The notes below the pieces were generated by a model. It was not told where the DNA came from, did no database searches, and saw nothing but the letters and a program-made list of their open reading frames with translations. The position numbers and the translations under genes are program-made. A stretch of 64,000 nucleotides of DNA from DATMNR01 sp963702765 (GTDB lineage: Bacteria; Chloroflexota; Ktedonobacteria; Ktedonobacterales; Ktedonobacteraceae): NCBI GenBank assembly GCA_963702765.1, contig CAVPEB010000073.1, positions 1 to 64,000 on the forward strand, read 5' to 3'. This document shows, piece after piece, positions 8,816 through 18,046 of the stretch (its first letter is position 1; each line of letters starts with the position of its first letter).

Positions 8816-9736
8816 TCAGCGGGATATTCCAGAAACTCGCCCTGATGCTCTTGTTGCATCGCTTTGCTCGTCCTCGCTGTTTTGGACGTCGGATGAGAGA
8901 GTTTCTTGTTTCGTTGCCATGTTCTTTCTTGCTCGATGTCCAATCCACAATGGCGAAAGGAGACGAATTGGCAAATAGACCGCGAACGAGATAGTTGCTA
9001 TATAAAAACTCACAGGCCATGTTCCATTGGCTGCAAAGAAAATCCCTGACCAGGTATAACAAATCCCCAGGATAATGGCTAGAAGAATAACCCAGAGCGG
9101 ACGCTGGACGATGCGTGCAGTTGTCGCTGCGGGTCCGATCAGGAGTGTAAAAAAGAGCAGAGCGCCAACGATCTGCACTGCAATAGAAACGGTGATCGCC
9201 ACGAGCACAAGAAAGGCTAGTCCGAGCGCATTGACAGGCACCCCACGCGCTTCTGCCACTTCTGGATCGAATGAGCTGAATAAAAGAGGACGGTAAAGGA
9301 TCAGCAATACAGCGAGTGTGAGCAAACTGGAGACAGCAGTGAATAGCACATTCTGCTGGCTGATGCCCACAATTTGTCCGAACAAAATACTGTAAACGCG
9401 CTCGGCATAGCCAGAATAGAGCGAAAGAAAAAGTATGCCCAGCCCAAGTGCGAAGGTCATAATAATACCCACAGCAATATCACGTTCGCGCATAGCCTTT
9501 CCAAGTATACCAATGGCTATAGCAGCGCTAATGGTAAACACGAGTAGACCAATTACCGGATCAACGCCCAGCAGAACCGCGCCTGCTGCACCAGCAAAAC
9601 CAATATTCGGTAATGCGTGACCCGCAAAGGTGAGTCCCCGCACAATCAGGAAATAACCCATAATAGCAGCAACTATCGCGATACAGGTACCTGCAGCAAA
9701 AGCATTCTGTATAAATTGGATACTGTAGAATATCAA
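8816..9736 (-). CDS. Metal ABC transporter permease 1 (ABC-3 family)
   Basis: A 306-residue ABC-3 family permease with about eight membrane helices, FAGHALPNIGFAGAAG near residue 40 and DPEVAEARGVPVNAL near residue 160. The polar C-terminus of about 40 residues is longer than that of its paralogue. It sits 60 bases after the ATPase gene, in a gap that carries the GC-rich repeat. Role inferred from the neighbouring binding protein: movement of zinc or manganese inward across the cytoplasmic membrane. Confidence 0.87.
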   Translation of the reverse strand: MIFYSIQFIQNAFAAGTCIAIVAAIMGYFLIVRGLTFAGHALPNIGFAGAAGAVLLGVDPVIGLLVFTISAAIAIGILGKAMRERDIAVGIIMTFALGLGILFLSLYSGYAERVYSILFGQIVGISQQNVLFTAVSSLLTLAVLLILYRPLLFSSFDPEVAEARGVPVNALGLAFLVLVAITVSIAVQIVGALLFFTLLIGPAATTARIVQRPLWVILLAIILGICYTWSGIFFAANGTWPVSFYIATISFAVYLPIRLLSPLWIGHRARKNMATKQETLSSDVQNSEDEQSDATRASGRVSGISR

Positions 9737-9752
9737 ACAATTCGGTTTCCCA

Positions 9753-9786
9753 GAAATGTAGGGGCCGGGCTTGCCCCGCCCTGGCT
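9753..9786. repeat. Interspersed GC-rich repeat, copy 2
   Basis: GAAATGTAGGGGCCGGGC followed by TTGCCCCGCCC. It matches the copy at 7373 with small changes in the hairpin. Here it sits inside the operon, between the ATPase and permease genes, where it could affect message stability. Confidence 0.55.
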
Positions 9787-9795
9787 CGCATTATT

Positions 9796-10572
9796 CTATG
9801 TTTCTGCGCCAACAACAAAAAGCCGACCCAGCGCCTGCACGACCTCAACCTGCGATCCATATAACTTGCTGAGAGTAGCGCTAGTAATCACTTCATCTGT
9901 TGTCCCAATGGTACTTTGCCCATGTGCCATATACAGCACGCGATCTACGACAGGAAGCAGCGGGTTGATATCATGAGAAACCAGCATGACAGCAACATTG
10001 CGAGAACGGCAAATGCCCTGAACCAGCGATACAATTTCCTGCTCGTGAATGATATCCAGATTCGCAAGCGGTTCGTCCAGCAACAACAAGCGGGGGTTTG
10101 ACAACAGCGCCTGTGCAATTAAAAGGCGTTGCTGCTCTCCACCCGACAATTGCCCAACAGGAGCTTCTGCGAAAGAGGAGGCATCAACCTCCTTTAAAAT
10201 AGTATCAATGGTGGCTTTTCGTTTATGACTGGGAAAACCTGTTCCCCAGCGATGTCCATCCAGGCCAAATCCAACCACGTCACGCGCGCGCAGAGCAAGA
10301 TCTGCCTCGAGGACGCGATGTTGAGGCGCATACCCAATGTCACTATTGCCACGACGCGGAGGACGTCCCAATACTCGCACACTACCTGCACTCGGCTTTA
10401 TCAGTCCAAGTAAAAGTTTGAGCAAGGTACTTTTTCCCGCCCCATTTGGGCCAAGAATGGCAATGAACTCCCCCTCGTTGATTGTCATATTGACATCGTC
10501 CAGGATAGTTCGTTTGCCAAACTGAATTCTCACGTGTTCTAGTTCTACAATTGGATCTTGTCGCTCACCCAC
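9796..10572 (-). CDS. Metal ABC transporter ATP-binding protein
   Basis: A 258-residue ABC ATPase with Walker A GPNGAGKST (about residues 40-48), signature LSGGEQQR, Walker B LLLLDEP and switch histidine in LVSHD. The Q-loop lies in YAPQHR. Length and motifs fit the ZnuC/MntA group. It begins 42 bases after the binding-protein gene and serves the two downstream permeases. Confidence 0.9.
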   Translation of the reverse strand: MGERQDPIVELEHVRIQFGKRTILDDVNMTINEGEFIAILGPNGAGKSTLLKLLLGLIKPSAGSVRVLGRPPRRGNSDIGYAPQHRVLEADLALRARDVVGFGLDGHRWGTGFPSHKRKATIDTILKEVDASSFAEAPVGQLSGGEQQRLLIAQALLSNPRLLLLDEPLANLDIIHEQEIVSLVQGICRSRNVAVMLVSHDINPLLPVVDRVLYMAHGQSTIGTTDEVITSATLSKLYGSQVEVVQALGRLFVVGAET

Positions 10573-10614
10573 AAGCTACTCTCCCATGGCTTACCTTTTA
10601 TTTAGTTCCGCCAA

Positions 10615-11532
10615 CTATATGCTCACCTGGCGTTTTGCAGGTGCTTGCTCTAGTGCATTCAGTTGATCAAGCATCCACGTCTGATAGGTCTTCCCAGGAG
10701 GCATCGTTTCGGTGACAGGGACAATTGCAATGTTTTGCGCCCTGGCATCGTTCTCTAGCTTGGTCGTGGACGGTGTGACTGTCTGCTCATTATAAATCAA
10801 GACCTTGATCTGGTGGTGGGTTATCTGATTTTCTGCCGTTACAACAGTATCCGCTGGCGGCTCGTTGCCCTCAGCCATAGCTTTTTGAAACTCAAAAGGA
10901 GTCAAAACATTAAGGCCAAGAGGAACGGCTTGATAGAGATAAATTGTCTCGGTCAATCCGACAGGTGTTCCCGCGTACTTTGACTTGATTTCAGCAATTT
11001 TCTGCTGAATAGGTTGTAGCGACTGCTTGAACATTTGGAAATTGTTCTCAAACGTTGCTGCATCCGCCGGATCAAGCTTCTTCAGATCATTGGTAATAGC
11101 CTGCGCGATTGTCGCAGCATTATCAATACTATACCAGACGTGCTCATTTTCTGGTAGTTTTACCTGTGCGATATCGAAGCCCTTTAACACAAAGCGGTTC
11201 GGATTCGGTGAGCCAGAAAGGATTTTATCCATCCAATCATCATAGCCTCCACCGTTTTCAATCACGAGTTGCGCTTTACTCACCTGGATTGCAGTTTGCA
11301 CGTTAGATTCATATTCATGTGGATCAATATTTGGATCGGAAATGATGCTCGTTACTGAAACATGACTGCCACCCAGTTGTTTCACAATATCGCCATAGAA
11401 ATTCTCTGCTGCTACAACATTGATTGCCGTTGACGATGAAGGCGTCGTGGAGCCAGTAGTGCCGCCGCTGCAAGCACACAATAAAAAAACCAATATGAAC
11501 AAACTCGCCAGCCAAAGTGAGGTTTTTCTCAT
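10615..11532 (-). CDS. Zinc/manganese ABC transporter substrate-binding lipoprotein
   Basis: A 305-residue cluster A-I (ZnuA/TroA-like) binding protein. A lipoprotein signal ends at LLCAC, with the modified cysteine near residue 21. Likely metal ligands are the histidines in DPHEYE and NEHVWY, with later acidic residues around GLTETIYLY. There is no long His-rich loop of the kind seen in high-affinity zinc binders, so manganese is also possible. First gene of the operon, with a paired direct repeat 28 bases upstream that could be the Fur/Zur site. Confidence 0.87.
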   Translation of the reverse strand: MRKTSLWLASLFILVFLLCACSGGTTGSTTPSSSTAINVVAAENFYGDIVKQLGGSHVSVTSIISDPNIDPHEYESNVQTAIQVSKAQLVIENGGGYDDWMDKILSGSPNPNRFVLKGFDIAQVKLPENEHVWYSIDNAATIAQAITNDLKKLDPADAATFENNFQMFKQSLQPIQQKIAEIKSKYAGTPVGLTETIYLYQAVPLGLNVLTPFEFQKAMAEGNEPPADTVVTAENQITHHQIKVLIYNEQTVTPSTTKLENDARAQNIAIVPVTETMPPGKTYQTWMLDQLNALEQAPAKRQVSI

Positions 11533-11559
11533 AAGAACATCTACACATTCCTGAGTTTA

Positions 11560-11597
11560 ATGATACAACGTCTCATGAACAAATGATACATCGTCTC
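11560..11597. promoter_or_regulatory. Paired direct repeat upstream of metal operon
   Basis: ATGATACAACGTCTC (11560-11574) and ATGATACATCGTCTC (11583-11597) differ at one base and start 23 bp apart, about two helical turns. They lie just upstream of the binding-protein start, where an operator for the operon-encoded Fur protein would be expected. They do not match a textbook Zur palindrome, so this assignment is by position only. Confidence 0.45.
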
Positions 11598-11691
11598 GAT
11601 AGGTCGTGTCAAGAGGGTTATGGGATGAGTTGGTGAACACCTGGGATTGAATGGCAAAAGTAGTAAGCTTTAGAGAGGAGATATGAGAAAT

Positions 11692-12501
11692 CTACATCAA
11701 TGCTTCTAATGCCTTTGCCAATTCCGGACCATTCCTAAAGCGTTTATCTGGCTCTTTTTCGAGGCAACGCATGATAATTTTCTCAAGCGCTGTTGGAATA
11801 TTGGGACTGAATTGACTCGGCGGCTTTGGTATATCTTGAATATGCTGCATAGCAACTGCTACTGGACTATCACCATCGAAAGGAGGGTGACACGTCAGCA
11901 TCTCATACATAACAATGCCAAGTGCGTATATATCAGTGGCAGGTGTGACAATTTCACCCATGGCTTGTTCTGGAGGAAAATATGGTACGATGTTCAATGA
12001 CGCGCCAGTAGTAGAGAGGTCCTCATCATTTATGCCTTTCACACTGGCTATAGTAAAGCTGCTTAGTTTAATCAGCCCTGCATTATCCATAAGAATATGT
12101 TGCGGAATAACAGCACGATGTACAATGCCACGTCGATGAGCTTCGCTTAAACCTATAGCAACATCACAAGCAATCATAATGGTGCGATTAGCATCAAGAA
12201 ATCCTCGTGAATGCATGTAACGTTTTAGATCGGTTCCCTCAATCAGTTCCATAATAATGAAATAATCGCTGATGGTATGCCCGTAATCATAAACGTGTAC
12301 AATATTTGGGTGCTGTAATGAGTACATTAACTCAGCTTCATGTTGAAAACGTTTGACAAACTTCGGATCGGTGCTATAGGTATCTCGTAGCACTTTGATG
12401 GCAACAACTTGATCACTATGAGTATCTATGCCACGATAAATAATTGTCATGAGACCACGACCTATTGGTTTTAGCAACTGATATCGGTTGTTCAGCAACA
12501 T
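11692..12501 (-). CDS. Serine/threonine kinase homologue lacking catalytic residues (pseudokinase)
   Basis: A 269-residue soluble protein of Hanks-type kinase fold (PknB group) with no membrane segment or PASTA domain. The ATP-site lysine (K36, VAIKVL) and the helix-C glutamates (E55/E57) remain. The HRD aspartate is alanine (HRA, residue 130), the catalytic-loop lysine is isoleucine (132), the asparagine is histidine (135), and the DFG motif reads SFT (148-150). The glycine loop has also lost its later glycines (GRGLMT). The structural DIYALG motif is intact. Phosphotransfer is therefore unlikely; a scaffold or nucleotide-binding regulator role is inferred. No partner kinase lies next to it. 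Confidence 0.85.
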   Translation of the reverse strand: MLLNNRYQLLKPIGRGLMTIIYRGIDTHSDQVVAIKVLRDTYSTDPKFVKRFQHEAELMYSLQHPNIVHVYDYGHTISDYFIIMELIEGTDLKRYMHSRGFLDANRTIMIACDVAIGLSEAHRRGIVHRAVIPQHILMDNAGLIKLSSFTIASVKGINDEDLSTTGASLNIVPYFPPEQAMGEIVTPATDIYALGIVMYEMLTCHPPFDGDSPVAVAMQHIQDIPKPPSQFSPNIPTALEKIIMRCLEKEPDKRFRNGPELAKALEALM

Positions 12502-12727
12502 TAAGGATTTTCACTTCTTTAATTAGGCATGATTATTTGCGAATATTCTTGATGAATATTTGCTCCTGAGAAGTTTATCACAAAAACTAAAGTATATAAA
12601 TTTTAGAGAATGTTCATGACTTGTGCCATCTTGTCATGGGTCGATCTCCCGAAACTCCTGACTCAAAGAAGTCTAGGTGGTATATTAAAATGAGAAGAGC
12701 AAGTTATCATCAAGCAAGGAGGGAGCC

Positions 12728-13492
12728 ATGTCGCAAACTTCGTACAATGATATTGCACAGTGGTATGACCAGTTTCTTCGAGAGAGACCTATCTACTCAG
12801 AAGTAATCCTGCCGAACCTGTTGATGCTCATTGGAGAGATCGAGGGAGAAGTCATTTGTGATCTGGCCTGTGGGCAAGGCTGGGTGGCACGTGAGTTGGC
12901 ACGGCGTGGAGCGCAGGTTACCGGTTTAAACCTGGCACCAAATCTCCTGACGCTCGCACGAGGCTATGAAGTGCAGGAGCCTCTGGGCATTGTGTATGTG
13001 CAAGGTGATGCAGAGTGCCCTGAGTCGCTTCACGACCGTCAATTTAGCGGCTGTGTCTGTGTCATGGCGTTGATCAATATTGCTGATCTACAAGCAACTT
13101 TTCAGAGTGTCCGACGTATTCTCCAACCGGGAGGCTGGTTTGTCTTTGCCATTCCTCACCCCTGTTTCGAGACTCCTCACGCACAGTGGACTACTTTGCT
13201 TGATCCTGAGCATAAACTTGGCCGAATAGTCACCGGCTATTTTGACGAACGAGTATGGTTCTCAGCAAATCCGGACGGAGTCCGGAGCCGGGTTGCTGAT
13301 CATCATCGCATGCTCAGCACCTACCTCAACCAACTCTATGCTGCGGGTTTTGTGCTTGAGCGTGCCCTCGAACCAGGCTCATCAGTCAGACAAGCTGAAC
13401 GGGTGCCGGGCAACAGTGAAGTCCCCACGCTCCTGCTAATCCGTGCTCATCTCTCAGACGATCGAAAGACTGAGCGAGGTAGCAAAGACTGA
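12728..13492 (+). CDS. Class I SAM-dependent methyltransferase
   Basis: A 254-residue Rossmann-fold methyltransferase of the Methyltransf_11/25 kind. Motif I reads ICDLACGQGWVARELA (about residues 42-57), followed by the acidic end of strand 2 and VQGDAECPE. The substrate is not predictable. AAGGAGGGAGCC before the ATG is a strong ribosome site. Thirteen bases separate its stop from the next start, so the two genes are probably co-transcribed. Confidence 0.83.
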   Translation: MSQTSYNDIAQWYDQFLRERPIYSEVILPNLLMLIGEIEGEVICDLACGQGWVARELARRGAQVTGLNLAPNLLTLARGYEVQEPLGIVYVQGDAECPESLHDRQFSGCVCVMALINIADLQATFQSVRRILQPGGWFVFAIPHPCFETPHAQWTTLLDPEHKLGRIVTGYFDERVWFSANPDGVRSRVADHHRMLSTYLNQLYAAGFVLERALEPGSSVRQAERVPGNSEVPTLLLIRAHLSDDRKTERGSKD

Positions 13493-13505
13493 GAGAACGA
13501 GTAAA

Positions 13506-14426
13506 ATGCACCAACTAAAAATCTGCACCTTTAAAGGAATACAAAACCTGCCACTCTACGTGGCCACTCAGCAAGGATTCTTTGCACAACAAGGTCTTCA
13601 CATAGATATCACCTACACGGTTGGTTCAATCCCACAACTGGCGGGTCTGGTTCATGGAGAATACCAACTCATTCAGACAGCTCCAGACAACGTCATCAAT
13701 GTAGACAATAATCCCAGTGCCTTCGGGTTAGACCAGGCAATAGCTCCCCACGTTATTATGCTGCTAGGAGGTAGCGTTGGCACTTTGAGTGTATTTGCTC
13801 AGAGCAATATCACCACATTTGATCAATTGCGTGGTGCTATATTGGGCGTTGATAACCCGACTTCCGGCTTTGCAATCGTGCTCAGAGATATACTTGCGCG
13901 AAATGGACTACTCTTGGAGCGTGACTACACTTTTACCGTTGAAGGTGGTACAAGTAACCGTCTTGATGCGCTCAAAAATGGTTCTGTTGCAGCAACTATA
14001 CTCTACGCTCCCTATGATGTGCAAGCAACTCGGGCAGATTTTAACCAGCTCGCTACCTCAACTGACTACTACCCAGCTTATGCCTCGCTTGCTACTGCTG
14101 CTATCCAGTCCTGGATCGAGCAACATAGTGATGAAGTGACCAGTTATATTACTGCTTACCTGAGAGCATTGCGCTGGATATATGATCCCGCACATATCAA
14201 CGAAGTGCAGGAAATTATGCAAATAGAGCCTGCTCTTGGCCTTGATGCCTCTCTAACACCCGATGTCTATGCTGCTTTTATTGATCCAAAATCTGGCTTT
14301 GGTATCGACGCACCGCTTGACGATGCAGGACTTGAACAAGTTATCGATCTGCGAGCCAGATATGTTTCGTCTTCTGCCATCGAACGAGATTTGTCTTATT
14401 ATCGCGATCTTCATTGGATGTCATAG
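13506..14426 (+). CDS. NMT1/THI5-like substrate-binding protein without signal peptide
   Basis: About 306 residues with the periplasmic-binding-protein type 2 fold of the NMT1/SsuA family (KGIQNLPLYVATQQGFFAQQGL near the N-terminus). Most members are exported lipoproteins that feed ABC importers of sulfonates, nitrate or pyrimidine precursors. Here there is no signal peptide and no permease or ATPase nearby, and the gene follows a methyltransferase. A cytoplasmic sensor or an enzyme-like THI5 role is possible; none can be fixed. The ATG at 13506 is preferred because the family's first strand begins directly after it. Confidence 0.75.
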   Translation: MHQLKICTFKGIQNLPLYVATQQGFFAQQGLHIDITYTVGSIPQLAGLVHGEYQLIQTAPDNVINVDNNPSAFGLDQAIAPHVIMLLGGSVGTLSVFAQSNITTFDQLRGAILGVDNPTSGFAIVLRDILARNGLLLERDYTFTVEGGTSNRLDALKNGSVAATILYAPYDVQATRADFNQLATSTDYYPAYASLATAAIQSWIEQHSDEVTSYITAYLRALRWIYDPAHINEVQEIMQIEPALGLDASLTPDVYAAFIDPKSGFGIDAPLDDAGLEQVIDLRARYVSSSAIERDLSYYRDLHWMS

Positions 14427-14522
14427 GAAAGTATAAGCTATAGATTGTTCAGACAGGTAGTGAATACATTCCCGTAATGATTTGCTTCCTCTTTAGATAC
14501 ACAACAAACAGTTGGTTGTGCT

Positions 14523-14566
14523 GAAAAATACCGTGCATTTTGAGCGGCATATGAGCGGTATTTTCT
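14523..14566 (+). terminator. Inverted repeat downstream of binding-protein gene
   Basis: AAAATACCG and CGGTATTTT pair across a loop of about 22 bases which itself contains TGAGCGGCAT/TGAGCGGTAT direct repeats. It is followed by AT-rich sequence 140 bases past the stop. It is a plausible transcription end. The rest of 14427-14753 holds no gene. Confidence 0.4.
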
Positions 14567-14753
14567 ATAAATACGTAAAAAGCGAAAAATAGTCGTAAAA
14601 TAAGACTGAAGAGTGGTTTTGTGGAAATATGCTACAATTATCGAGGTGCCTCATCAAGAAAAAACTGTACTTCTTACGAACCAGAATGAACCATCTTTGT
14701 CGCGTAACATATGTATTGAAAAGCTGTTGTATTTCTAAAAGGAGAGAGAAATT

Positions 14754-15452
14754 ATGTCACGTTTTGTTTTTTCGGGTGAAAGCAGTGACTACCAGCGGCG
14801 CAGGGAAGAACTACTGGCTGCAGAGATTGCGCTGAAGGATCAGGTAGAACACGTTGCCGCGCTCCGTCGTTCTTTGCCGCTCGGAATGAGTGTTCCTGAC
14901 TACGTTTTCCGGGAGGGTCCTATGGATCTTACCCACAACGACCCAGGAGATTTCCACGATGTACATCTCGCTGACCTCTTTACAGATGGACACGACACGC
15001 TGATCGTCGATCATCTCATGTTTGCGGCAGAGGATGATGAACCATGCGTGATGTGCAGCATGTGGGCTGATGGATACAGCGCGGTGACACCACATGTTTT
15101 GCAGCGAGCAAGTTTCGTACTTGTCGCGAAGGCAGATATCCATAAACTACGCAGTTGGGCCAGACATCGTGGTTGGAATCGCATCCGCCTCCTCTCCTGC
15201 CATGACAACACGTTTAATCGCGATTTCGGTATGGAGGAAGCAGATGGCTCGCAGAACCCTGGTTTAAGCGTTTTCACACGCACGCCGGATGGTGTAGTCT
15301 ATCATCGTTACACTATTGGCGCAGAGTTCGATGAACACAATAACCGTGGCATTGACCCCTATTCTCCCGTCTGGAACCTGTTCGACCTCTTGCCGCAAGG
15401 GCGAGGTGAATGGTATCCCAATCACGACTATATGGAGCGCCACATGTCATAA
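14754..15452 (+). CDS. DUF899 family protein
   Basis: A 232-residue protein of the DUF899 family, which has a thioredoxin-like fold. It shows a typical DLFTDGHDTLIVDHLMF strand-loop, a CVMCSMW motif with two cysteines near residue 100, and the late DLLPQGRGE segment. Members are cytoplasmic and uncharacterised; a redox role is guessed from the fold. AAAGGAGAGAGAAATT precedes the ATG. It ends four bases from the stop of the convergent hydrolase. Confidence 0.85.
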   Translation: MSRFVFSGESSDYQRRREELLAAEIALKDQVEHVAALRRSLPLGMSVPDYVFREGPMDLTHNDPGDFHDVHLADLFTDGHDTLIVDHLMFAAEDDEPCVMCSMWADGYSAVTPHVLQRASFVLVAKADIHKLRSWARHRGWNRIRLLSCHDNTFNRDFGMEEADGSQNPGLSVFTRTPDGVVYHRYTIGAEFDEHNNRGIDPYSPVWNLFDLLPQGRGEWYPNHDYMERHMS

Positions 15453-15456
15453 ATTC

Positions 15457-16524
15457 TCAGCTATACAGCTTTTTACGCATCCAATCTGCTTGTTGGGGAC
15501 GATGCTTGAAAGGAATGTTGTTGCAGACATGATTACCATCTTCGAACATCCACAACTCTGCCTCGCCTCCAGCCTCTGCCACCATTTGCTCGGCAGAGGC
15601 TGGAGAAACAATTCTGTCCTGGCGACCCATGATAACCAGCAGCGGGCAAGTGATCTTCTCCATGACGCCTTGCAGGCTAAATGGCTTCAACAAAGTACGT
15701 GCGGTTGACTCGTCGGTGGCTTTCAGACGATAAACGAAGGCTTCCCGTGTCAGTAAGGGGCGTTGTTCAAAGCCATCAGCAAAGCTATACGCTCCACAGT
15801 TACCGATGACTGCTTTGACACGTGGTTCAAATGCTGCTGCGCGAGGCGCAAAATAGCCGCCGAGGCTTACTCCCATCAAGCCAACGCGTTCAGCATTCAC
15901 ATCCTGGCGGTTTTCGAGAAAATCGATGGCATAACGAAGCGGTACTTCGTAGTCATAGCGTAATGGATACTCGAACTCCATCTCCCCTTGTCCCGGACCA
16001 TCAATAGCCAGCACCGCCATGCCACGTTTCAGAAAGTCATCACCGTAATTATGCAATTCCTCTTTGACGGAATCCAGGCCGGGTATCAAAATAACTACTG
16101 GAGGTTTAGAGGTATGCCATGGCTTTCTGAAGATACCATACATAGTGCCACCATCTTTATATGGGATAGCGACTCGTTCTCCTGGGAAATCGAAATAGGG
16201 CAAACCTTTCTGATAGGTATGTACGACATGTTCATGCGCAATTCGTAACTCATCAGGATGGTGTACAAACAAGAACTTGCCGAAGTGATACGTGATCGCT
16301 GCATGAAAATAATGGTACCCTGCCGATTGATAGTATTCTTGCTTCTCCGCTTCCTCTCCCATCCGTTCATGCACTGCCGCGCATGCTGACCATTCACAAT
16401 TCCAATCGTCCCAGCGCTCAATATGTTTTGTCACACGTTGAAAGTCGTTGGGGTCTACCCCATTAGAAAGAAATCTAGGAGCCCAGTTATTCACTGCGAT
16501 TTGCACTCGTTCTTCAACCGTCAT
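15457..16524 (-). CDS. Alpha/beta hydrolase (2,6-dihydroxypseudooxynicotine hydrolase-like)
   Basis: A 355-residue hydrolase with a helical N-terminal cap (about 110 residues) before the alpha/beta core. The triad is Ser220 (GVSLGG), Asp303 (RQDRIV) and His332 (DGNHVC), and the oxyanion strand is LIPGLDS. This layout, cap first, matches the FrsA/2,6-dihydroxypseudooxynicotine hydrolase group, some of which cleave C-C bonds in diketone-like substrates. It follows the ABC importer genes after 63 bases on the same strand, so the imported compound or a product of it may be its substrate. Confidence 0.78.
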   Translation of the reverse strand: MTVEERVQIAVNNWAPRFLSNGVDPNDFQRVTKHIERWDDWNCEWSACAAVHERMGEEAEKQEYYQSAGYHYFHAAITYHFGKFLFVHHPDELRIAHEHVVHTYQKGLPYFDFPGERVAIPYKDGGTMYGIFRKPWHTSKPPVVILIPGLDSVKEELHNYGDDFLKRGMAVLAIDGPGQGEMEFEYPLRYDYEVPLRYAIDFLENRQDVNAERVGLMGVSLGGYFAPRAAAFEPRVKAVIGNCGAYSFADGFEQRPLLTREAFVYRLKATDESTARTLLKPFSLQGVMEKITCPLLVIMGRQDRIVSPASAEQMVAEAGGEAELWMFEDGNHVCNNIPFKHRPQQADWMRKKLYS

Positions 16525-16587
16525 TGGTTTGTCCTTTTAAACAAATAGCCCGTCTTCCCCTGGTATGCCTTTTATTCTCTCCAGATT

Positions 16588-17310
16588 TTATGCGCCGGAC
16601 AGCGTCCCACCAAGGTAGAGGTGACTGATCTGCGGATTTCCCATGATTTCATCGTGAGTCCCTACCAGTCTTACTCGCCCGCTCTCCATGACTACCCCAA
16701 GTGTTGAGATACCCAGTCCTGTGCGAACATTTTGTTCTACGAGCAGAATCGTTCTGCCCGTGTTGTGCATCAATGTAATGGTATCGAATACCTGTTTCAG
16801 TGTTTTTGGATCCAACCCCATAGAGGGTTCGTCCAGTAAAATAAGAGTTGGATCAAGCATCAAGCAACGGGCAAATTCGACTAAGCGTTGCTGACCACCT
16901 GAAAGATTTCCAGCTTTCTCTTTTGCTCTTTCTTTTACTATGGGGAAAAGATCTTCGACCTCTTTCAAACGTCGATTCACAAGTGTTGTGTCATGGAGCA
17001 TAAATGCGCCTAGCCTGACATTCTCTTTGACTGAGATTTCAGGGAAGAGACTGTGATTTTGTGGTACTTGAACGATACCATGCGAGAGAACCTGGCGCGG
17101 CTTCATCCCTCCGATTGATTGTTCATTAAATGTTACTTTCCCGAGACGAGGTTTCAGCAGGCCGCTAATAACTCGTAGTACAGTTGACTTCCCTGCGCCA
17201 TTGGGTCCAACGATACAGGTAATCGATCCTTTCTCGACCGTGAGATCAACCCCTTTGAGCACATCACCTCCATCATACCCTGCGAACACATTCTGTAATC
17301 TCAACACCAT
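16588..17310 (-). CDS. livF: Branched-chain-type ABC transporter ATPase LivF
   Basis: About 240 residues from the ATG at 17310. Walker A GPNGAGKST, signature LSGGQQRLVEFA, Walker B LILLDEP and the LivF-type ending with a SHLYLGG tail. A longer frame upstream overlaps LivG and is unlikely to be used. It works with LivG on the two LivHM permeases. The family imports branched-chain amino acids but also urea, amides and aromatic acids. Confidence 0.87.
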   Translation of the reverse strand: MVLRLQNVFAGYDGGDVLKGVDLTVEKGSITCIVGPNGAGKSTVLRVISGLLKPRLGKVTFNEQSIGGMKPRQVLSHGIVQVPQNHSLFPEISVKENVRLGAFMLHDTTLVNRRLKEVEDLFPIVKERAKEKAGNLSGGQQRLVEFARCLMLDPTLILLDEPSMGLDPKTLKQVFDTITLMHNTGRTILLVEQNVRTGLGISTLGVVMESGRVRLVGTHDEIMGNPQISHLYLGGTLSGA

Positions 17311-17314
17311 CTGT

Positions 17315-18046
17315 TCAATCTCCCAAATAAGCTTCCAGCACTGCCGGATTGGCCCGCACTTCCTGTGGCGTTCCTTCAGCAATCGGTGCTCCACGATGCA
17401 TGACGGTGACCGTATCGCACAGCCCCATAACGAACTCCATGTTATGCTCCACCACCAGGAATGTCACTCCCTGTGTGTTCAAGGTACGAATGCGCTCTCC
17501 TAATTGGTGAATAAGCGTCGGATTGATGCCTCCTGCTGGTTCATCCAACAGGATCACCTGTGGTTCAGCAATCAGCACAAAGGCGAACTCCAGCAACTTT
17601 TTTTGTCCGTAGGACAAGTTGGCCGCTGGCATCTCCTTGAGCTTCGTGAGTCCCACGAAATCAAGCAGTTCCACTGCGCGTTTCTGTTCATGGGTGGAAC
17701 TCCAGCGACTGAGCAAGGCTCGTGTGCCTTCGCGCTGTGCTGCGACGTGCATATTCTCCATCACCGTGAGTCTGGAAAAATGCGGGTCAGTTGAAAGGTT
17801 CTGCCAATACCTAATCTGAATACTTTGTCTGGTTTCGCATTGGTGATGGTGTGACTGCCAAATCGAATAGTTCCGGTATCCACCTTTTCATATCCGGTAA
17901 TGACATTAAAGAGGGTGGTTTTTCCCGAGCCATTGGGGCCGATCAATCCAGTGATGCTGCCCTGCTTCTACGCTGATGGAACAGGTGTTAAGAGCGTGAA
18001 TTCCTCCAAAAGCTTTCGAGACGTTCTGTACTTCTAGCAGACTCAT
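17315..18046 (-). pseudogene. livG: LivG ATPase with two compensating frameshifts
   Basis: Starts at 18046 (MSLLEVQNVSKAFGGIHALN), overlapping the LivM stop as ATGA. The frame breaks after VEAG, where GGGCAGC holds one extra G (near 17961). It resumes as LIGPNGSGKTTLFNVITGYE in the next frame, then breaks again near 17770 after TFQLTRIFP and returns as LTVMENMHVA to the end. Signature LSYGQKK and Walker B VILLDEPAGG are intact. The two changes restore the frame, and one lies in a G-run, so this looks more like sequence error than decay. If real, no working LivG is made. Confidence 0.75.
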
